From Mycolicibacterium wolinskyi (GTDB lineage: Bacteria; Actinomycetota; Actinomycetes; Mycobacteriales; Mycobacteriaceae): a stretch of DNA of 64,000 nucleotides. The position numbers and the translations under genes were made by a program. The stretch is from positions 620,001 through 684,000 of the forward strand of contig NZ_LQQA01000015.1 of NCBI RefSeq assembly GCF_002101965.1, read 5' to 3'. Within the stretch, counting starts at the first letter, position 1; each line of letters begins with the position of its first letter. Positions 52,208 to 62,046 of this stretch are shown here, in pieces. A model generated the notes under the pieces. It ran no database searches. It saw only the letters and a program-made list of their open reading frames with translations, and had not been told where the DNA came from.

Positions 52208-53587
52208 GTGATCCAGAAAAGCCTGGGCGTCCTCACGACGGCCGGTCTCGTACTGCTGATGGGCTGCCCGTCCGCGGGCGCCATCAGCCCGCCGGAGGTC
52301 GACCCACAAGTCGGCCCGCCGCCGGGCACCGCTGGGCCGGTGCAACCGATGATGCAACGCGGTGAGTGCACGACCACCACGACCATGCCCGGCACCGATC
52401 CCGGTGCCGTCAGCCCGAACCAGTTGGCGCTCAACCTGTCCGGTGCCTGGCAACAGAGTCGCGGGGAAGGGCAGACGGTCGCGGTCATCGACACCGGGGT
52501 GCAGCCCGGGCCGCGGCTTCCCAACGTCGAAGGCGGCGGTGACTTCATCGAGTCGACCGACGGCCTGACCGACTGTGACGGGCACGGTACGTCGGTCGCC
52601 GGCCTGATCGCCGGACAACCAGGGCCCGACGGATTCTCCGGTGTGGCACCGGCCGCCCGATTGATCTCGATCCGGCAGAACTCGCCGCGGTTCGCGCCCC
52701 GCACACCGGGGGCCGACGCTGTCGAGGCCCGCGCGGCCGGCGACGTCGTCAGTCTGGCGCGGGCCGTCGTACGCGCAGCAGATCTTGGCGCCCGGGTCAT
52801 CAACATCTCCGTCGTGACGTGCCTGCCCGCCGACAAGACCGTCGACCAAACGGAACTCGGCGCAGCGCTGCGCTACGCCGCGGTCGAAAAGGACGCCGTG
52901 ATCGTCGCGGCCGCCGGAAACAACCGCGGTGGCGTCTCCACCGGATCGGCCTGCGAATCCAATCCGCTCGGCAACGCGGGCAACGCCGGTGATCCGCGCA
53001 ACTGGGGTGGCGTCACATCGGTTTCGATACCGTCGTGGTGGCAGCCCTATGTACTGTCCGTCGGATCGCTGAACGCTACGGGGCAGCCGTCCGGATTCAG
53101 CATGGCCGGCCCCTGGGTCGGGATCGCCGCCCCTGGCGAGAACATCACGTCGGTGAGCAATGCCCCCGACGGTGGGCTGTCCAACGCTGTTGCGTCCGAA
53201 CAGGATCGGCTGATCCCGCTGAGCGGCACCAGCTACGCCACGGCCTACGTGTCGGGTGTCGCGGCATTGGTGCGCAGCAAGTACCCCGATCTCAACGCGC
53301 GCCAGGTGGTGCATCGCCTGACGACGACGGCGCAGGGCGCGGCGCGGTCGCCGTCCAACGTCATCGGTGCCGGTGGGGTCGACCCGGTCGCGGCACTGAC
53401 CTGGAATGTCGCCGACATCCCGCTGGACGGGCCGACGGCTCCCGAAGGCAAACCCATTGCGGCACCGCCAGAACCCGCGCCGCGTGACAACACTCCGCGA
53501 ATCATCGCGTTCGCCGGTACCGGAGCACTTGCGTTGGTGGCTGTCGCCGCCCTTGTCGCATACCGTCGGAAGGACAAGACCACATGA
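52208..53587 (+). CDS. mycP3: ESX-3 mycosin protease MycP3
   Basis: A 459-residue subtilisin-like protease anchored in the membrane and facing the periplasm. Signal peptide, then catalytic Asp95 (AVIDTGV), His126 (DGHGTSVAG) and Ser342 (SGTSYATA), and a C-terminal Pro-rich linker with one membrane helix (about 432-452) and a basic tail. Mycosins stabilise the ESX complex. GTG at 52208. An ATG at 52201 in another frame hits a stop at once. EccE3 overlaps its end by 4 bp. Confidence 0.95.
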   Translation: MIQKSLGVLTTAGLVLLMGCPSAGAISPPEVDPQVGPPPGTAGPVQPMMQRGECTTTTTMPGTDPGAVSPNQLALNLSGAWQQSRGEGQTVAVIDTGVQPGPRLPNVEGGGDFIESTDGLTDCDGHGTSVAGLIAGQPGPDGFSGVAPAARLISIRQNSPRFAPRTPGADAVEARAAGDVVSLARAVVRAADLGARVINISVVTCLPADKTVDQTELGAALRYAAVEKDAVIVAAAGNNRGGVSTGSACESNPLGNAGNAGDPRNWGGVTSVSIPSWWQPYVLSVGSLNATGQPSGFSMAGPWVGIAAPGENITSVSNAPDGGLSNAVASEQDRLIPLSGTSYATAYVSGVAALVRSKYPDLNARQVVHRLTTTAQGAARSPSNVIGAGGVDPVAALTWNVADIPLDGPTAPEGKPIAAPPEPAPRDNTPRIIAFAGTGALALVAVAALVAYRRKDKTT

Positions 53588-54507
53588 CCGCCCGTATCGC
53601 GCTGGCGTCCCTGTTCATCGTCGCGGCGGTGCTGGCCCGGCCATGGCAGACCACCACCGAACGCTGGGTGCTCGGTGTCTCCGTCGGCGTCGTGATCGTG
53701 CTGTTCGCATGGTGGGGCGGCATGTTCTTCACGACGATGATCGGCCGCCGAATCGCGATGTGGCGGCGCAATCTCACGAAGAAGGAAACCCGGGAACGCG
53801 AGGATGCCGCGACGGTCGTGCTGCGCGTCGATCCGGCCACGCCCGCCCAATTGCCGATCGTCGTCGGCTATCTGGACCGGTACGGCATCCGGTGTGACAA
53901 GGTCCGGGTCAGTCACCGCGACGCCAACGGTGCCCGGCGCAGTTGGATCAGCCTTACCGTCGCCGCCACGGACAACCTCGACGCGTTGCGGGCCAGGTCA
54001 TCGCGAATCCCGTTGCGGGACACCACCGAAGTGGTGGGTCGCCGACTGGCCGATCATCTGCGTGAGCACGGCTGGACGGTCACGATCGTCGACGGTGTCG
54101 ACACTCCGCTGCCGGTGCCGGGCAAGGAGACCTGGCGGGGGGTGCGCGACGAGACGGGTTACGTCGCGGCGTACCGCGTCGCGGTGAAAGACAATGTGGA
54201 TCAGACGCTCGCCGCGATCAGCGCGCTGCCGTCCGAGGAGACCTGGACGGCACTGGAATTCACCGGATCCCCGACGCATCCGCTGCTGACGGTCGGATGC
54301 GCGATCCGCACCGCCGACCGGCCCGCGGCCAAGGCGCCACTGACCGGCCTCACCGCGGCCCGCGGCACCCACCGTCCGGCTCTGGCGGCGCTCAACCCGT
54401 TGTCGACGCACCGGCTCGAAGGCAAACCGACGGCGCTGCCGAAGGCGTTGCTGCCGCGGCCGTCAGTCGAACATGAAATCCCGCAGGAAGCGGGTCATCC
54501 GGCGTAG
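53584..54507 (+). CDS. eccE3: ESX-3 component EccE3
   Basis: A 307-residue membrane protein with two N-terminal helices (about 5-20 and 28-48) and a soluble domain, as in EccE proteins that sit at the outer edge of the ESX complex. ATG at 53584 overlaps the mycP3 stop (ATGA). Its last 45 bp overlap the convergent hydrolase gene. Confidence 0.92.
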   Translation: MTARIALASLFIVAAVLARPWQTTTERWVLGVSVGVVIVLFAWWGGMFFTTMIGRRIAMWRRNLTKKETREREDAATVVLRVDPATPAQLPIVVGYLDRYGIRCDKVRVSHRDANGARRSWISLTVAATDNLDALRARSSRIPLRDTTEVVGRRLADHLREHGWTVTIVDGVDTPLPVPGKETWRGVRDETGYVAAYRVAVKDNVDQTLAAISALPSEETWTALEFTGSPTHPLLTVGCAIRTADRPAAKAPLTGLTAARGTHRPALAALNPLSTHRLEGKPTALPKALLPRPSVEHEIPQEAGHPA

Positions 54508-55671
54508 GTAGTCCGGCTGGCTCACGTGCAGTAGGTGGTTGCCGGGGAACCAGTGGAACGCACAGCGATCCCAGTGTTCCCACAGCAACTCGGCCTGCTG
54601 CGGCGGCGCCAGCCGGTCACCGAGGCCGGTGATGATGAGCCTGCGCTCCTTGGCGACGAGCGGCCGGTAATTCAGCGGCGAGGCGTAGCGGGTCGCCGCC
54701 TCCGACAGCGCCGGATCGGTGCGCGCGACGAAACGCTCAAGTGCGACGAGCTTGTTGGCCGGGAACCACTCGTCGACCGTGCGGTCGGGCGTCACGACGG
54801 GCACGTTCGGAATCACGGCTTGGATGCGATCGTCCACGCTGGCCAGCAAGGCCGACGTGAAACCGCCGAGCGAGATGCCCGTGAGTGCCACCCGATCGAC
54901 ACCGGTGAACTCCAGATAGTCGATGATCGACCGGAAATCGTGCACTGCCTGGGCCATGCCCTCGGCGAATCCGCCGAAGCCGTGCGCGAAGAAGCCGTGA
55001 CCGCTGAAAGGTGAGAACTTCTCGGCGCGCCGGCCGTGAAACGGCAAGGTGTACAACAACACGTCGTAGCCCGAGCGGTAGAACCACGGCAACGACAGAA
55101 ACAGTCCATTCGCCAGATACGGCGATCCCATGAACCCGTGGATCACGCAGAGCGTGGGATGCGGGCCGTCATCGTGGCGCCAATGTTGGGCCCGGACAAC
55201 GTTGTTACGGGCGAAGCCCGCGCACTGGTCGCGAAGCGCGGGGTTGACGGCGGTGAAGCTGCTGGCGAACCGGATGTTCTCGACACGTCCGTGCGCAATC
55301 CATTCTGCGATCGGATTGGCCGGCCGCGACGAGACACGCGGCGGTTCGGTGGGGGCCGGGAACGAAACCGCGGGGTCTCGCGCGGCGGCCAGATCGGCGT
55401 AGAACCGCATGTGCTCGTGTTCGGTTCGCGAACCCGACGGCCGCGCGATCGACGCCAGCGTGCGCGGCACCATGGACGCCGCGACGATCGACGCCACCCC
55501 GGTGCGCAGTACGAGATCGGCTGCGGCGGACGCGTCGACGATCGCGCGTTGGCGTACGGTCAGATCGACCCGTCGGGGCAGGCCACGCGAGCTCGCATCC
55601 GCCCCTGGCACATCGGGAATCGGGATGGGAGGTTCAACCGGATCGACTCGGTCAGCATGGGACGACTCCAC
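54463..55671 (-). CDS. Alpha/beta hydrolase-like protein of the Rv0293c family
   Basis: A 402-residue protein; position and length match Rv0293c. The N-terminal 100 residues are variable with a possible amphipathic region; the hydrolase core has CVIHGFMGSPYLANGLFLSLPW, nucleophile Ser in GISLGGFTS, Asp in GLGDRLAPP and His in GNHLLH. It may be a lipase or esterase, but function is not known. It is convergent with eccE3 (45-bp overlap). Confidence 0.85.
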   Translation of the reverse strand: MESSHADRVDPVEPPIPIPDVPGADASSRGLPRRVDLTVRQRAIVDASAAADLVLRTGVASIVAASMVPRTLASIARPSGSRTEHEHMRFYADLAAARDPAVSFPAPTEPPRVSSRPANPIAEWIAHGRVENIRFASSFTAVNPALRDQCAGFARNNVVRAQHWRHDDGPHPTLCVIHGFMGSPYLANGLFLSLPWFYRSGYDVLLYTLPFHGRRAEKFSPFSGHGFFAHGFGGFAEGMAQAVHDFRSIIDYLEFTGVDRVALTGISLGGFTSALLASVDDRIQAVIPNVPVVTPDRTVDEWFPANKLVALERFVARTDPALSEAATRYASPLNYRPLVAKERRLIITGLGDRLAPPQQAELLWEHWDRCAFHWFPGNHLLHVSQPDYLRRMTRFLRDFMFD

Positions 55672-55688
55672 GCTGCCGATGCTAACCG

Positions 55689-57443
55689 TCAGATCAGCCG
55701 GTAGACGGTAGATGAGCCCATCGGGACGGGGGTGAAATGAGCGGCGACCCAGTCGGCGATCTCGCGGGTGTGGGCATTGGTGCGGTTGGGTGCACGGATG
55801 ACCTCAGCGTGCAGCCGCCGCCCGGCCTCGACGTAGTAGGTGATCCGGCCGGCGTGCACGTCACCGATGAACTGCTCCAACGTGGGCACCGGATCACCAC
55901 TCCACCCGCCGACCGCCATCACGGCAGTGCCAGACGCGATCTCCAGTGCGGCCGCCGGTTGTGAGCCGTTGGTCGCCGCCGACCAGGTGGTGCGGGTCGC
56001 GGCCAGCATCTCCGCGAGTTCGCGGTTGGCCGCGAGATCACCCAGCCAGCCCGCTGACTGGTTCACCGTGACCGGCTGTGTGCCATGGTGGGGCGTCGCC
56101 GCAGTGGCCACCGCGAAACCGGTGACCGGAATCAAGCCGGCCACCCCCGCGAGTATCAGGCCCGCAACCGCCACTCGATGCCCCACGACCAACGCGGTCA
56201 CCGCGAGCACCGCGACCGCGGCGATCACCCACGCCGACCACGTCGGCCCGAACTCGTTGCGGTGCAGTAGGTTCACCCCGGAGAGTGCGGCGGTCGCGGA
56301 CAGCACCGCCAGGGCGATCCGGGCATCGAGGTGGGCCCGCAGCCGCCACGCCCACGCCACGCCACAGCCCAGCAGCGCCGCGATCGCCGGTGCGAGTGCG
56401 ACCGTGTAGTACGGGTGCAGCATGCCGTTCATGTAGCCGAGCACGACTGCCGTGGTCACCAGCCAACCTGTCCACATCACAAGCGCGGCCAACTCCGTGC
56501 GCGGAAGACGATGCCGCGCAGCCAGATACAGCCCGAAACCGGCGGCGACCACCGCGGCGGGCAACAACCAGCCGATCTCGTTGCCGACCTCTGCGGTGAG
56601 CAACCGGGCGAGGCCATGGCCGTATCTGGCACCGGCATGGTGTTCACCACCGACGATCCGGCTGATCCCGTTGTAGCCGAACGCGAGATCGAGCTCGGTG
56701 TCGTCGGTCGATCCGCCGATGTAGGGGCGGTTGCCCGGTGACACCAACTGAACCGTCAGCACCCACCAGCCCGCCGCGACCAACACCCCGCCGGCGGCGG
56801 CCAGCAGGTGACACAGCCGTCGACGCCAGGATGCGGGTGCCAACAGCAGATACGTCAGCGCGAACGCCGGCAGCACGAGAAAGCCCTGCAGCATCTTCGT
56901 CAGGAAGGCCGTGCCCACCACCGCGCCTGCCGCGATCAGCCAGCGCCAGGATGCCGTCTCCACCGCGCGGGTCAGGCAGTTAGCCGCGGCGACCAACAGC
57001 AGCACCAGCAGGGCGTCGGGATTGTTGAACCGGAACATGAGTGCGGCGGCCGGGGTGACGGCCAGCACGGCGCCGGCAAGCAGTCCGGCATGTGTGGCGT
57101 ACGGCTGCGTGGACATCGACCGCCGCACGGTCGCATAGAGCACGGCCACTGCCGCAACGCCCATCAACGCCTCGGGCACGAGCACCGACCACGGGTTCAT
57201 CCCGAACAGCCGCACAGACAGGCCGGTGATCCACAGCGCCGCAGGCGGTTTGTCGACCGTGATGAAGTTGTTGGCGTCGAGCGCGCCGTAGAACCAGGCC
57301 GACCAACTCTGCGCGCCTGCCTGCGCCGCCGCGGCGTAGAAGTCGTTGCCGTATCCGTTGATCGACAGATGCCACAGATACAGCGCCGCGGTGGCCGTGA
57401 GCAACGCGAGCAGGCAGGCGTGCTGCCACCGCGATGTCGTCAT
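55689..57443 (-). CDS. ArnT/PMT-like membrane glycosyltransferase
   Basis: A 584-residue protein with about 12 hydrophobic segments. The first periplasmic loop after helix 1 has YGNDFYAAAAQAG and then FITVDKPPAALWITGLSVRLFG, the Asp-containing signature of GT39/GT83 enzymes using polyprenyl-phosphate sugars. The C-terminal 130 residues are extracytoplasmic. It probably adds a sugar to a cell-wall or lipid acceptor. ATG at 57443 is taken; a GTG nine bases upstream is possible. No counterpart is present at this position in the M. tuberculosis order I remember. Confidence 0.85.
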   Translation of the reverse strand: MTTSRWQHACLLALLTATAALYLWHLSINGYGNDFYAAAAQAGAQSWSAWFYGALDANNFITVDKPPAALWITGLSVRLFGMNPWSVLVPEALMGVAAVAVLYATVRRSMSTQPYATHAGLLAGAVLAVTPAAALMFRFNNPDALLVLLLVAAANCLTRAVETASWRWLIAAGAVVGTAFLTKMLQGFLVLPAFALTYLLLAPASWRRRLCHLLAAAGGVLVAAGWWVLTVQLVSPGNRPYIGGSTDDTELDLAFGYNGISRIVGGEHHAGARYGHGLARLLTAEVGNEIGWLLPAAVVAAGFGLYLAARHRLPRTELAALVMWTGWLVTTAVVLGYMNGMLHPYYTVALAPAIAALLGCGVAWAWRLRAHLDARIALAVLSATAALSGVNLLHRNEFGPTWSAWVIAAVAVLAVTALVVGHRVAVAGLILAGVAGLIPVTGFAVATAATPHHGTQPVTVNQSAGWLGDLAANRELAEMLAATRTTWSAATNGSQPAAALEIASGTAVMAVGGWSGDPVPTLEQFIGDVHAGRITYYVEAGRRLHAEVIRAPNRTNAHTREIADWVAAHFTPVPMGSSTVYRLI

Positions 57444-57486
57444 GCGCAACACCGTGCCTGACCTGGCTGTAAACCGCCTGTGAGAG

Positions 57487-58365
57487 CTAGTTCAGGTCGA
57501 ACAGCCGCGCGGCGTTGTCGTGCAGCACGTTGCGCAGCCACTTGTCGTCGACGCCGGGCAGATCGATGAGCGTCTGCACGGCCTCGGCGTAGCCGTACGG
57601 AATGTTGGGGAAATCGCTGCCGAACAGGATGCGCTCGCCCAGGGCATGCAGGCGGCCCGTATCGGCGGCGGGAAACGGCATGGTTGACTCCACGAATGGC
57701 GTGAACGCCATGGTCGTGTCGAGTCGCACCTGATCGAATTGCTCGGCGAGGTCGAGGAATTCGGAGTATTCCGGCATGCCCATGTGCGCGACGATCAGCA
57801 CCAGCCGGGGATAGCGGCGCAACAGTCGAGCGATCCGGTCCGGGCCGGTGAAGTCGCCGGGCACCGGGCCCGAACCGCAGTGGATCACGACGGGAACCGC
57901 CGCGTCCTCGATGGATCCCCACACGTCGTCGAGCAATGGGTCGTTGGGGTCGTAGCGGCCGACCTGAATGTGCGCCTTGAACACCTGGATACCCGCTGCG
58001 ACGGCTTCGGCGACATAGCGCGCCGCACCCGCCTCGGGATAGAACGTGGCCGTGGCCAGGCAATCGGGGGTGGCCTGCGCGAAGCCGAACGCCCACTGGT
58101 TCAGCCAGGCAGCCATGTCCGGTTTGTGTGGATACACCAGCGACGTGAACCGTCGCACGCCGAAGGAGCGCAGCGTGGCGACCCGCTGCTCCTCGTCGGC
58201 GCGGTACGTGATCGGCCATTCGCGGCCGATCAGCGGGCCCTGGCTGTCGAAGTACTGCCACACCTTGTCCATCACGTTCTTGGGCATGAAGTGGGTGTGG
58301 ACGTCGACGATGCCCGGCAGGCCCAGTGATGTCCAGATGTTTTTCACTGATTGCGACTCGTCCAT
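57487..58365 (-). CDS. Amidohydrolase 2-family (TIM-barrel) metal-dependent hydrolase
   Basis: A 292-residue protein beginning MDESQSVKNIW at 58365. DVHTHFMP (about 21) supplies the first metal ligands; later ligands are in IHCGSG, IVAHMGMPEY and LFGSDFPNIPYG. The family includes aminocarboxymuconate-semialdehyde decarboxylase-like and other metal hydrolases; the substrate is unknown. It is divergent from tam, with their starts 46 bp apart. Confidence 0.83.
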   Translation of the reverse strand: MDESQSVKNIWTSLGLPGIVDVHTHFMPKNVMDKVWQYFDSQGPLIGREWPITYRADEEQRVATLRSFGVRRFTSLVYPHKPDMAAWLNQWAFGFAQATPDCLATATFYPEAGAARYVAEAVAAGIQVFKAHIQVGRYDPNDPLLDDVWGSIEDAAVPVVIHCGSGPVPGDFTGPDRIARLLRRYPRLVLIVAHMGMPEYSEFLDLAEQFDQVRLDTTMAFTPFVESTMPFPAADTGRLHALGERILFGSDFPNIPYGYAEAVQTLIDLPGVDDKWLRNVLHDNAARLFDLN

Positions 58366-58411
58366 CGTCAGCGATGATGTCACCCCGCACGCGAGGAGGA
58401 AGATAGGGGCT

Positions 58412-59176
58412 GTGTGGAACCCTGACACCTATCTGGCCTTCGCTGATCACCGTGGGCGTCCGTTCTACGACCTGCTGTCGCGGGTGGCGGCGGTCGACCC
58501 ACGGCGGATCGTCGACCTGGGATGCGGGCCTGGCAACCTGACCGAGACCCTGCGGCAACGCTGGCCCGATGCGGCGCTCGAGGCGTGGGACAACTCGCCG
58601 GAGATGGTGGCTGCGGCCCAGGCACGCGGCGTCGATGCCCACACCGGTGCGATCGAGGACTGGGTGCCACGACCCGACACCGATGTGGTGCTGTCCAACG
58701 CCGCGCTGCAATGGGTGCCGACACACCGCGAGATCGTGGTGCGGTGGGCGCGTGAGCTACCTGCGGGCGCCTGGATCGCGTTTCAGGTGCCCGGCAACTT
58801 CGATTCGCCATCACACGAGGCCGTGCGACAGGTGGCGCGCAGCGCGCCGTTCGCCGAGGCCCTGCGGGACATGCCATGGCGCGATACCGGTCAGGTGGAC
58901 ACCCCGGCGGAGTACGCGGGGCTGCTCACCGATGCGGGCTGTGCCGTCGACGCCTGGGAAACCACCTATGTGCACCAATTGACCGGCGAGACACCCGTTT
59001 TGGACTGGATCACCGGAACGGCACTCACCCAGGTCAAGAGCCGGCTCACCGAGGAGGCGTGGCAGGACTATCGCCGAGCCATCATCCCGCTGCTGGCTGC
59101 CGCCTATCCGGCCCGGCCCGACGGCACGACGTTCTTCCCGTTCCGGCGCGTGTTCGTGGTCGCCCTAGTCGAGTGA
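58412..59176 (+). CDS. tam: Trans-aconitate 2-methyltransferase
   Basis: A 254-residue SAM-dependent methyltransferase matching Tam (Rv0294) throughout: VWNPDTYLAFADHRGRPFYDL, VDLGCGPGNLTETL (SAM motif), VLSNAALQWVP and FFPFRRVFVVA. It methylates trans-aconitate, an inhibitor of the citric acid cycle enzyme aconitase. GTG at 58412 behind GAGGAGGA. Its stop lies inside a long hairpin shared with the convergent cysNC. Confidence 0.92.
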   Translation: MWNPDTYLAFADHRGRPFYDLLSRVAAVDPRRIVDLGCGPGNLTETLRQRWPDAALEAWDNSPEMVAAAQARGVDAHTGAIEDWVPRPDTDVVLSNAALQWVPTHREIVVRWARELPAGAWIAFQVPGNFDSPSHEAVRQVARSAPFAEALRDMPWRDTGQVDTPAEYAGLLTDAGCAVDAWETTYVHQLTGETPVLDWITGTALTQVKSRLTEEAWQDYRRAIIPLLAAAYPARPDGTTFFPFRRVFVVALVE

Positions 59177-59225
59177 TTTGTGCACCTTCCGTAACGCTGA
59201 CCGTTACGGCAGGTGCACAAATCAC
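59173..59225. terminator. Long bidirectional hairpin between tam and cysNC
   Basis: 24-base arms with a single mismatch (GTGATTTGTGCACCT, mismatch, CCGTAACG and complement) around a 5-base loop. It begins within the tam stop region and ends 3 bp before the cysNC stop, so it can end both convergent units. Confidence 0.75.
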
Positions 59226-59228
59226 AGG

Positions 59229-61100
59229 TCAGCGGCGGGTGTTGAGCAAGGCGATCACCTGATCGACGAGGTCGTCGATGTCGGCGCCGGTGGTGTCGAG
59301 CACGAGATCGGGATTCTCGGGCGCCTCGTAGGGTGCGTCGACGCCCGTCAGGCCTTTGAGCTCGCCGGCTTTGGCGCGCGCGTAGAGGCCCTTGGGATCG
59401 CGGCGTGCGCATTCCTCGACCGGGGTCGCGATGTGCACCTCGATGAACGGCAGCTTGGCCGCGTCGTTGAGCGCTCGTGCGGTCTCGCGGTCGGAGCGCA
59501 GCGGGGACACGAGCGAGGCCAGTGCCACCACGCCCGCATCGGCCAGCAGGCGCGTGAGATGCCCGACGCGGCGGATGTTCTCGGTCCGGTCGCCCGCCGA
59601 GAACCCCAGATCGTCGGATAGCCCGTGCCGGAGGTTGTCGCCGTCGAGCAGGTAGGCGACCTGGCCGGACTCGACCAGCGCGCGTTCGACGGCCACCGCC
59701 ACGGTCGACTTGCCGGAGGCGGGCAGGCCGGTGAACCAGATTGTCGCGCCGCGCTGCCCGGTCTTGTTCCAGCGGTAGTCCCGGTCCAGCGATGACGGAT
59801 GCCATTTGATGTCGGACCGGTTGTGGCCGCTCGGCTTGACCTCGCGGGCGTCGAGGATGATGCCGGCGCCGACGGTGTCGTTGGAGACCTCGTCGATCAG
59901 GATGAACGCGCCGTTGTCGCGGTTGTCGGCATAGGGATCGGCGATGACGACCGAGCTGGTCCGCAGGGTCACCGACCCGATGTCGTTGAGCGCCAACTCG
60001 ACTGGGCCATCCACCTCGTCGAGGGTTTCCGGGTCGAGTTTGGTGTGCAACTCCTGGACGGTGGCCCGCACGGTGCGGGTGCCCTGCTTGAGCGCGAGCC
60101 GGTCGCCGGCCCGCAGCGGGTTGTCGAAGAACCAGCACACCGTGGCATCGAGCTCGCGGGCGAGTACCGGCAGCACGGCATCGTCGGAGCCGCTCACGAA
60201 CACATCGCCGCGACCGACATCGATGTCGTCGGCCAATTCGATCGAAACCGACAGTGGCGCAACACCTACCGTGCGGTCGTCGTCGAGCGTGTCGACCGCG
60301 GTCACCGTCGACCGGGTGCCGGCCGGCAGGCTCACCACGGGATCGCCGACCCGCAGCGTGCCCGCGGACAACCTTCCGGTGTAGCGGCGGCGCTGCTCGG
60401 CGGTGGGCCGGGACACCCACTGCACCGGCAACCGCAGGCTAGTGGGCTCCGGATGCGGCGCGGACAGTTCGACGGCCTCCAGGTACTCCAGCAGCGTGGG
60501 GCCGTCATACCACGGCGTGTTGTCCGAGCGGTGCACGACGTTGTCGCCGAGTTTGGCCGCGATCGGGATGACCGTCAGCTCGGCCCCGGATGCGGCGAGG
60601 CCGAGCCGGTCGGCGACCTGCTGCAGTTCCCGCTCGACCTCGGCGAAGCGTTCCTTGTCGAAATCGACAAGGTCTATCTTGTTGACGGTTGCGACGAAGT
60701 GCTTGATCCCCAACAGTTTTGCGATGCGGGCATGGCGGCGGGTCTGGCGCAGTACACCGGCGCGGGCGTCGACCAGCAGGATCGCGACGTGGGCGTTGGA
60801 CGCGCCGGTGAACATGTTGCGGGTGTAGCGCTCGTGTCCCGGTGTGTCGGCAAGGATGTAGCTGCGGGTGTCGGTAGAGAAGAACCGGTAGGCGACATCG
60901 ATCGTGATGCCTTGTTCGCGTTCGGCGCGAAGCCCGTCGGACAGCGCGGCCAGATCGGCCACGCCCTCGGCATCCGTAACCGCTTCGAGGTGGTCGATGG
61001 GCAGGCTGTCGGTATCGTGCAGCAGCCGGCCGATCAGTGTGCTCTTGCCGTCGTCGACCGATCCGGCGGTGGTGATGCGCAGCAGTTGCCGAGTGCTCAT
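59229..61100 (-). CDS. cysNC: Bifunctional sulfate adenylyltransferase subunit 1 / APS kinase
   Basis: A 623-residue fusion. Residues 1-430 are the CysN GTPase (GSVDDGKST, DTPGHERYTRNM, NKIDLVDF) that drives APS formation with CysD; residues about 440-620 are APS kinase (GLPASGKST, DGDNLRHGL, LKGLTGVDAPYE) giving PAPS. The ATG at 61100 (MSTRQLL) gives the standard N-terminus; an earlier start at 61124 is less likely. PAPS is the donor used by the sulfotransferase two genes upstream. Gap to cysD is 31 bp. Confidence 0.95.
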   Translation of the reverse strand: MSTRQLLRITTAGSVDDGKSTLIGRLLHDTDSLPIDHLEAVTDAEGVADLAALSDGLRAEREQGITIDVAYRFFSTDTRSYILADTPGHERYTRNMFTGASNAHVAILLVDARAGVLRQTRRHARIAKLLGIKHFVATVNKIDLVDFDKERFAEVERELQQVADRLGLAASGAELTVIPIAAKLGDNVVHRSDNTPWYDGPTLLEYLEAVELSAPHPEPTSLRLPVQWVSRPTAEQRRRYTGRLSAGTLRVGDPVVSLPAGTRSTVTAVDTLDDDRTVGVAPLSVSIELADDIDVGRGDVFVSGSDDAVLPVLARELDATVCWFFDNPLRAGDRLALKQGTRTVRATVQELHTKLDPETLDEVDGPVELALNDIGSVTLRTSSVVIADPYADNRDNGAFILIDEVSNDTVGAGIILDAREVKPSGHNRSDIKWHPSSLDRDYRWNKTGQRGATIWFTGLPASGKSTVAVAVERALVESGQVAYLLDGDNLRHGLSDDLGFSAGDRTENIRRVGHLTRLLADAGVVALASLVSPLRSDRETARALNDAAKLPFIEVHIATPVEECARRDPKGLYARAKAGELKGLTGVDAPYEAPENPDLVLDTTGADIDDLVDQVIALLNTRR

Positions 61101-61131
61101 CAGAATCCTCTGTTCTTCGCGCAAGCGCTCA

Positions 61132-62046
61132 TCAGAAATAGCCTTCCCGCTTGCGGTCTTCCATCGCGGCCGCGGAAGTCCGGTCGTCGGCGCGGGTTTC
61201 GCCGCGTTCGGACACGGTCGCGGCGGAGATCTCGGTGATCACCCGCTCGATGTCGGTGGCCTGTGACCGCACGGCTCCGGTGATGGTGAGGTCGCCGACC
61301 GTGCGGTAGCGCACCCATTCGACCGTCGCGGCCTCGGAGCCCTGGGGCTGCGCGTAGTCCGACACCGCGAGCAGGATGCCGTCGCGCTCGAACACTTCCC
61401 GTTCATGGGCGAAGTAGATCGACGGCAGCTCAAGGTTTTCCAGCTGGATGTAGCGCCAGATGTCCAGCTCGGTCCAGTTCGACAGCGGGAAGACGCGGAC
61501 CTGCTCACCCTTGCGGATGCGCCCGTTGTACAGCGACCACGGCTCGGGGCGCTGCGCGCGCGGGTCCCATTGGCCGAACTCGTCGCGGAAGCTCAGGATG
61601 CGTTCCTTGGCGCGGGCGCGTTCCTCGTCGCGGCGAGCGCCGCCGAACGCGGCGTCGAATCCGCCGGCTTCCAACGCATCCAGCAGGGTGCGGGTCTGTT
61701 GACGGTTGCGCGACGCCCCCGGGCCCGGATCTGCGACGCGGCCGCTGTCGATGGTCTCCTGGACCGAGGCCACGATCAGTTTGTGGCCCGCACCGGTGAC
61801 GCGGCGGTCCCGGAACTCGATGACCTCGGGGAAGTTGTGCCCGGTGTCGACGTGCATCACGGGAAACGGCAGCGGCGACGGACGAAAAGCCTTCTCCGCC
61901 AACCGAAGCAGCACGATCGAGTCTTTGCCTGCCGAGAACAGCAGCACCGGCCGCTGCAGTTCGGCCACCACCTCACGGATGATGTGCACCGCTTCGGCTT
62001 CGAGTAACCGAAGCTCGTCGACGTGTACGAGGTCTGTCACGGTCAC
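61132..62046 (-). CDS. cysD: Sulfate adenylyltransferase subunit 2
   Basis: A 304-residue PP-loop ATP pyrophosphatase: LLFSAGKDSIVLL near residue 38, MHVDTGHNFPEVIEFRD, GARRDEERARAKERI and the C-terminal KREGYF. With CysN it makes APS from sulfate and ATP. The GTG at 62046 overlaps the stf0 stop by 4 bp (GTGA), so expression is tied to the sulfotransferase. The second half of the open frame upstream is antisense-like shadow of stf0. Confidence 0.95.
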   Translation of the reverse strand: MTVTDLVHVDELRLLEAEAVHIIREVVAELQRPVLLFSAGKDSIVLLRLAEKAFRPSPLPFPVMHVDTGHNFPEVIEFRDRRVTGAGHKLIVASVQETIDSGRVADPGPGASRNRQQTRTLLDALEAGGFDAAFGGARRDEERARAKERILSFRDEFGQWDPRAQRPEPWSLYNGRIRKGEQVRVFPLSNWTELDIWRYIQLENLELPSIYFAHEREVFERDGILLAVSDYAQPQGSEAATVEWVRYRTVGDLTITGAVRSQATDIERVITEISAATVSERGETRADDRTSAAAMEDRKREGYF